From NCBI RefSeq assembly GCF_024648825.1, contig NZ_JANBBE010000002.1:558001-622000 (forward strand): a stretch of DNA of 64,000 bases, read 5' to 3'. Each line of letters opens with the position of its first letter. Positions within the stretch are counted from its first letter, which is position 1. This DNA is from Lentzea californiensis. GTDB lineage: Bacteria > Actinomycetota > Actinomycetes > Mycobacteriales > Pseudonocardiaceae. Under the pieces are notes generated by a model that was not told the origin of the DNA, searched no databases, and saw only the letters and a program-made list of their open reading frames with translations. The position numbers were made by a program, and so were the translations under genes. This document shows positions 60,967 to 64,000 of this stretch, piece after piece.

Positions 60967-61245
60967 GTGAAGGTCATCAGCCAACGGGAGTTTCGCAACC
61001 ACTCTGCCGCTGTCATGGACGCGGTGGAGGCGGGCGAGACCTACCACGTGACGCGAAATGGTGTGGAGGTCGCCGAACTCCGTCCCTTGCCCCGTCGTCG
61101 TCGAATGACGGCTGAGGAACTCGTCGAGCGGCACAGGACTCTGCCTCAGGTCGATCACTCTCGGATGCGTCAGGAAGCTGACGAGTTCTTCGGTGACGAG
61201 GATCGTGTGGGCGACTTTGATCCGTGGGAGCGCAGTCGTGGCTGA
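60967..61245 (+). CDS. Phd/YefM-family antitoxin
   Basis: A 92-residue protein, [46 protein letters not shown]. This is the classic Phd/YefM N-terminal DNA-binding dimerisation domain. A C-terminal toxin-binding tail follows ([28 protein letters not shown]). It overlaps the toxin gene by 8 nt. Located between the two MBL-gene fragments, so it came with an integrated element. Confidence 0.9.
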   Translation: MKVISQREFRNHSAAVMDAVEAGETYHVTRNGVEVAELRPLPRRRRMTAEELVERHRTLPQVDHSRMRQEADEFFGDEDRVGDFDPWERSRG

Positions 61246-61642
61246 ACGTCCCGAGTCGGGGGTGCTCGACACGTGCGCCTACATCGATCTGGGCCTTCTG
61301 GATCCGGCTGGTCTGCCGCAGATTCCCGAGCTCACCGCTGTCACGATGGCCGAGTTGCATCAAGGCGTGGTGATGGCGAAGGACGCTGCGTCCAGAGCTG
61401 CGCGCACGGAGAAGCTGGGTGCGGCGATCGTCGACTTCGAGCCGCTGCCCTTCGATGGTCAGGCAGCCGCCAGGTACGGCACATTGGTGGCGCTCACCAT
61501 TGCGGCGAATCGAAACCCGAAGCCGCGGCGGATGGATTTGATGATCGCCGCCGTCGCATCATCGCGTGGGCTGCCGCTGTACACCAGGAATGCCGAGGAC
61601 TTCAAAGGTCTCGACAGCATGGTCACGATCATCGAGGTCTGA
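61238..61642 (+). CDS. VapC-type PIN-domain toxin
   Basis: A 134-residue PIN ribonuclease: [12 protein letters not shown] (first Asp), [18 protein letters not shown] (Glu), [25 protein letters not shown] (third Asp and the usual TxNxxDF ending, with the final acidic residue). VapC toxins cleave tRNA or rRNA. Start is GTG 61238, overlapping the antitoxin stop and so translationally coupled. Confidence 0.9.
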   Translation: MAERPESGVLDTCAYIDLGLLDPAGLPQIPELTAVTMAELHQGVVMAKDAASRAARTEKLGAAIVDFEPLPFDGQAAARYGTLVALTIAANRNPKPRRMDLMIAAVASSRGLPLYTRNAEDFKGLDSMVTIIEV

Positions 61643-61683
61643 TGGCGCCTGCCGGAGAACAGGCTCTCCGGCAGGCCAGGGGG

Positions 61684-61873
61684 TCACCAGCCCCGGGAAC
61701 GCCACTCCGCGAGGGAAGGGCGCTGCTCGCCGAGCGTCGAGTCGTCGCCGTGACCGGGGTAGAACCACGTGTCGTCGGGCAGCACCGCGAACACCCGGTC
61801 CTCGACGTCGTTGATCAGCGACGCGAAGTTGTCAGCGGACGTGGTCTTCCCCACACCCCCCGGAAAGAGTAAA
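61684..61873 (-). pseudogene. 3' fragment of an MBL-fold hydrolase gene, right copy
   Basis: The minus strand codes for LLFPGGVGKTTSADNFASLI, NDVEDRVFAVLPDDTWFYPG and RPSLAEWRSRGW then TGA. Same product end as the left copy, with a better preserved LFPGG turn. Upstream of this fragment lies the recombinase gene, so the start of the host gene has been displaced, probably to the far end of the element beyond the window. Confidence 0.75.
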
Positions 61874-61891
61874 TCACACTAGCGGTGAACA
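61687..61891. repeat. 205-bp direct repeat, right copy (candidate att region)
   Basis: Partner of 60714-60918. It ends 16 nt before the recombinase start codon, as expected for an att site next to its integrase gene. CGTGGTCTTCCCCACAC and flanking bases, conserved in both copies, are the best candidate crossover zone; the exact core cannot be fixed without the far end. Confidence 0.8.
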
Positions 61892-61907
61892 TCGGTAGCC
61901 TCTTCTC

Positions 61908-63413
61908 ATGACCGAGGTCGTGGGGATCTACGAGCGCATCAGCGAAGACCCGATGTTGCAGGAGAAGGGCGTCACCCGCCAGCTTGAGGACGGTCGCGCA
62001 CTCGCGCAGTCTCGCGGGTGGACCGTCCTCGATGAGTGGGTCGACAACGATCTGAGCGCCCTGCGCGGGGGACCGCGGCCTGCGTACGAGGCGCTCATGA
62101 AAGCGGCTTCGCGCGGCGAGATCACTCGCATCGTCGCCTATGGAATGGCGAGGCTGTGGCGCAATCGCAAGGAACGCGTGGACGCGATCGAGCAGTTGGC
62201 AGCGGCCCGCGTGTCCATCTCGCTCGTGAAGGGTTCCGACATCGACCTCACGAGCGCTGCCGGCCGCATGGTCGCGGGCATCCTCGGCGAGGCCGACACG
62301 TTGGAGTCGGAACTCAAAGGCGAACGCGTTGCCCGTGCCGCTCTGCAGCGCGCCGAGGAGGGCCGTGCGAACGGTGCCGTGGCATATGGGTGGCGGCGGA
62401 TCTACGAGCAGGACAAGAACGGTCGTGTCTTGGGCTTCACCGACGAGGTGGACGAGGCGGAAGCGGCCATCGTGCGCGAGATCGTCGATCGTCTGCTCGC
62501 ACGCGAGTCCTTGAACGTGATCACCGCGGACTTGAACGCCCGCCAGGTGCCCACGCCGTACGGCGGCGACCGATCGTGGGGCACCAGTTCAGTCCGGAAA
62601 TTGGCGCTTCGGCTGTCCAACATCGCTCGCCGGAAGCGCGGGGGAGAGGACTTCGGGCCAGCAGCGTGGCCGCCGATCGTGGATCAGGACAAGCACGATC
62701 AGGTCGTCGCTCTTCTCACCGATCCCTCGCGAGTGCAGACGCGTGGCGGTGCTCGACAGCACCTCCTGACGTTCGGAATCGGCTGTTGTGGCAAGTGCGG
62801 TTCCGCTCTTCGAGTCTCCAACAGGTGGGTGAACCAGCGCCGCAAGGAGCTAGGGAAGACACCGCTCTACGTCTGTGATGCGGCGTCCTCGTGCGTCGGG
62901 AGGCGTCAGGAGTGGGTGGACGACCTGGTGGAGCGCGTGGTCGTGCGACGGCTTCAGGAACCCGATGCCCGCGACCTGCTGACTCGGGACGACGTCGCCG
63001 CGCAAGCCGCGCGAGAACACGCTGCCGGCATCCGCGCACGGCTCCAGGCCGCGGCCGACGACTACGCGGACGACCTGCTTGATCGCGAGCAGTTCCACAG
63101 GATCAACGCGAAGCTCCGGCCAGCTCTGGAGGAGGCTGACCGAGAAGCCATTCGACTGGTTGTCGGTGTTCCCAGCGACATGATCACCGAGATGTTTGGG
63201 CCTCAAGCGCAGGAGCGTTGGAAGCAACTGACCGTGCTTCAGCGCCGGGCACTCCTCACGGCGATGGGTGTCACGGTCACGATCATGCCGTCCCGAGGTG
63301 GCCCAGGCTTCAAGCCCGAGTCGGTCAAGATCCAGTTCGAACGGGACGACGATCAAGCCACGCCCGAAGAGATTCGCAATCTGCCCACGGATTTCTTGGA
63401 AGCTCGTTCCTAA
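61908..63413 (+). CDS. Large serine recombinase (integrase)
   Basis: A 501-residue protein. The resolvase-like catalytic domain (1-150) contains the nucleophile Ser-12 in GIYERISEDP, then QLEDGRALAQSRGWTV, VAYGMARLWRNRKERVDAIE and LTSAAGRMVAGILGEADTLESE. The recombinase domain follows (ANGAVAYGWRR, LNVITADLNARQVPTPYGG, SWGTSSVRKLALRLSNIARRKRG). A zinc ribbon (GCCGKCGSALRVSN ... YVCDAASSCVG) and coiled coil (about 385-430) complete the phage-integrase layout. It joins attP and attB. TAGCCT lies 6 nt before ATG 61908. Confidence 0.95.
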   Translation: MTEVVGIYERISEDPMLQEKGVTRQLEDGRALAQSRGWTVLDEWVDNDLSALRGGPRPAYEALMKAASRGEITRIVAYGMARLWRNRKERVDAIEQLAAARVSISLVKGSDIDLTSAAGRMVAGILGEADTLESELKGERVARAALQRAEEGRANGAVAYGWRRIYEQDKNGRVLGFTDEVDEAEAAIVREIVDRLLARESLNVITADLNARQVPTPYGGDRSWGTSSVRKLALRLSNIARRKRGGEDFGPAAWPPIVDQDKHDQVVALLTDPSRVQTRGGARQHLLTFGIGCCGKCGSALRVSNRWVNQRRKELGKTPLYVCDAASSCVGRRQEWVDDLVERVVVRRLQEPDARDLLTRDDVAAQAAREHAAGIRARLQAAADDYADDLLDREQFHRINAKLRPALEEADREAIRLVVGVPSDMITEMFGPQAQERWKQLTVLQRRALLTAMGVTVTIMPSRGGPGFKPESVKIQFERDDDQATPEEIRNLPTDFLEARS

Positions 63414-63431
63414 GCTGTCTACTGTGGTCAC

Positions 63432-64000
63432 ATGAGTACTCGGGGGAGCTCAGAGGCGCGGCGGGACGCAGTGGTGCGTCAGGTAACCGCGCCCGCCGCT
63501 CGCGCCGAGTGCTACTCCGCGCGTGAGATCCATCGACGAGTGCACCTCGTTCGCGAGCTGCGTAAGTCCCTTCCACCTGAAGAGATGCAGGCCATCGAGT
63601 CGGCATTGCCTCGCGGTCTGCTCGGTGGCTTCGAGGCCTTCGCCGACCGCATCGACGCGGCGAACACGAGGGTTGCCGCGAGTCATCCGAAGCGACTCAG
63701 GTTGCTCGCGAAGGTGATGGATCTTCCGTTCACGGTCCACCAAGAGCTGATGATCCTCAGCGAACACGACCCGTTCAAGCGGCCCGTCAGTCGCGACTTC
63801 GGCCGTGCGTATGGCCTCGGCGTGAAGCCTGCGGATCGACCAATGGTCGCGCTTGAGGTCGATGCGGCGATGCGACTCGTCCGGCTCTTGGTGTTGCTGT
63901 CCAGGGCTGCCGAACAGAAGTTTCCTGTGTCGGTCCTGCTGTGGCTGCTTGGCCTCCTCGCCGGTGAGTTCGTCGCGCCGCCGGCTACCGAGCCGTTGCA
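63432..64000 (+). CDS. Hypothetical protein of the element, cut by the right edge
   Basis: An open frame from ATG 63432 runs off the edge with at least 189 codons. It begins MSTRGSSEARRDAVVRQVTA and continues RAECYSAREIHRRVHLVRELRKSLPPEEMQAIESALP, then RLRLLAKVMDLPFTVHQELMILSEHDPF and a hydrophobic stretch KFPVSVLLWLLGLLAGEFVA near the edge. No family recognised. It follows the recombinase by 18 nt, so it is probably co-transcribed and part of the mobile element. Confidence 0.6.
   Translation, partial: MSTRGSSEARRDAVVRQVTAPAARAECYSAREIHRRVHLVRELRKSLPPEEMQAIESALPRGLLGGFEAFADRIDAANTRVAASHPKRLRLLAKVMDLPFTVHQELMILSEHDPFKRPVSRDFGRAYGLGVKPADRPMVALEVDAAMRLVRLLVLLSRAAEQKFPVSVLLWLLGLLAGEFVAPPATEPL

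Larger units (their letters stand above)
61684..64000 (+). mobile_element. Integrated element with large serine recombinase, right end not in window
   Basis: Starts at the right MBL-gene fragment, carries the recombinase and an unknown gene, and continues past the edge. The segment 60919-61683 with the Phd/VapC pair looks like a remnant of an earlier element at the same site or a cassette gained between two att copies. Confidence 0.65.

Overview
High-GC actinobacterial chromosome, most likely a Pseudonocardiales member (Lentzea/Saccharothrix/Actinosynnema type). The evidence is the rpsA - coaE(GrpB-fused) - DUF402 - uvrB order also known around Mycobacterium tuberculosis Rv1630-Rv1633, many GTG starts, and several families typical of this order (DUF5685, EspC-like and YbaB-like type VII secretion partners, a DUF7711-like protein). 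A striking number of genes have a TANNNT-like -10 box only 6-8 nt before the start codon, which implies widespread leaderless transcription. Family names come from recognising protein sequence by eye; no database search was run.

Layout. 1-11160 is a conserved housekeeping block: a cut-off acetyltransferase, a methyltransferase, rpsA, a DUF3558-like lipoprotein, a decayed MerR/MFS efflux pair, coaE, two tandem DUF402-like paralogues, a DUF5685 protein and uvrB. Related intergenic repeats follow both rpsA and uvrB, and a perfect 24-bp inverted repeat lies after uvrB. 11720-17282 holds MarR, MmcQ/YjbR, two VOC proteins and a translationally coupled ABC operon. The first protein of that operon is a membrane-anchored CocE-type hydrolase fused to an ABC ATPase. 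17283-21802 has a TerC gene behind a probable yybP-ykoY manganese riboswitch, an amidohydrolase and a divergent S9 peptidase. 21803-25689 has a gene-poor stretch with two DnaA boxes, a RES/Xre-type toxin-antitoxin pair, a GT87 transferase and an ASCH-like protein.

25686-34492 is the most distinctive accessory region. It is a minus-strand cluster running from a YbaB-like protein and an EspC/WXG100-like partner to a 1370-residue polymorphic toxin with a predicted PD-(D/E)XK nuclease tip, two Imm49 paralogues and two YezG-like immunity genes, one of them frameshifted. It looks like a type VII secreted toxin with a bank of immunity genes.

34634-60780 is mostly ordinary chromosome: FKBP, trypsin-like protease, beta-propeller protein, EI24, YihY, a cysteine-desulfurase-like enzyme, a TetR/YqeB pair with a perfect palindrome, an Eis-type acetyltransferase, quinone reductase, a secreted endonuclease I with a PHO-box-like promoter, Nudix, DNA polymerase IV, an ArsR/SRPBCC pair, an aminotransferase, RNase HI with an unusual zinc-like tail, an amidase and others.

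60711-64000 is an integration hot spot. Two colinear 205-bp copies of the 3' end of an MBL-fold hydrolase gene flank a Phd/VapC toxin-antitoxin cassette. A large serine recombinase follows the second copy and the element continues past the right edge.
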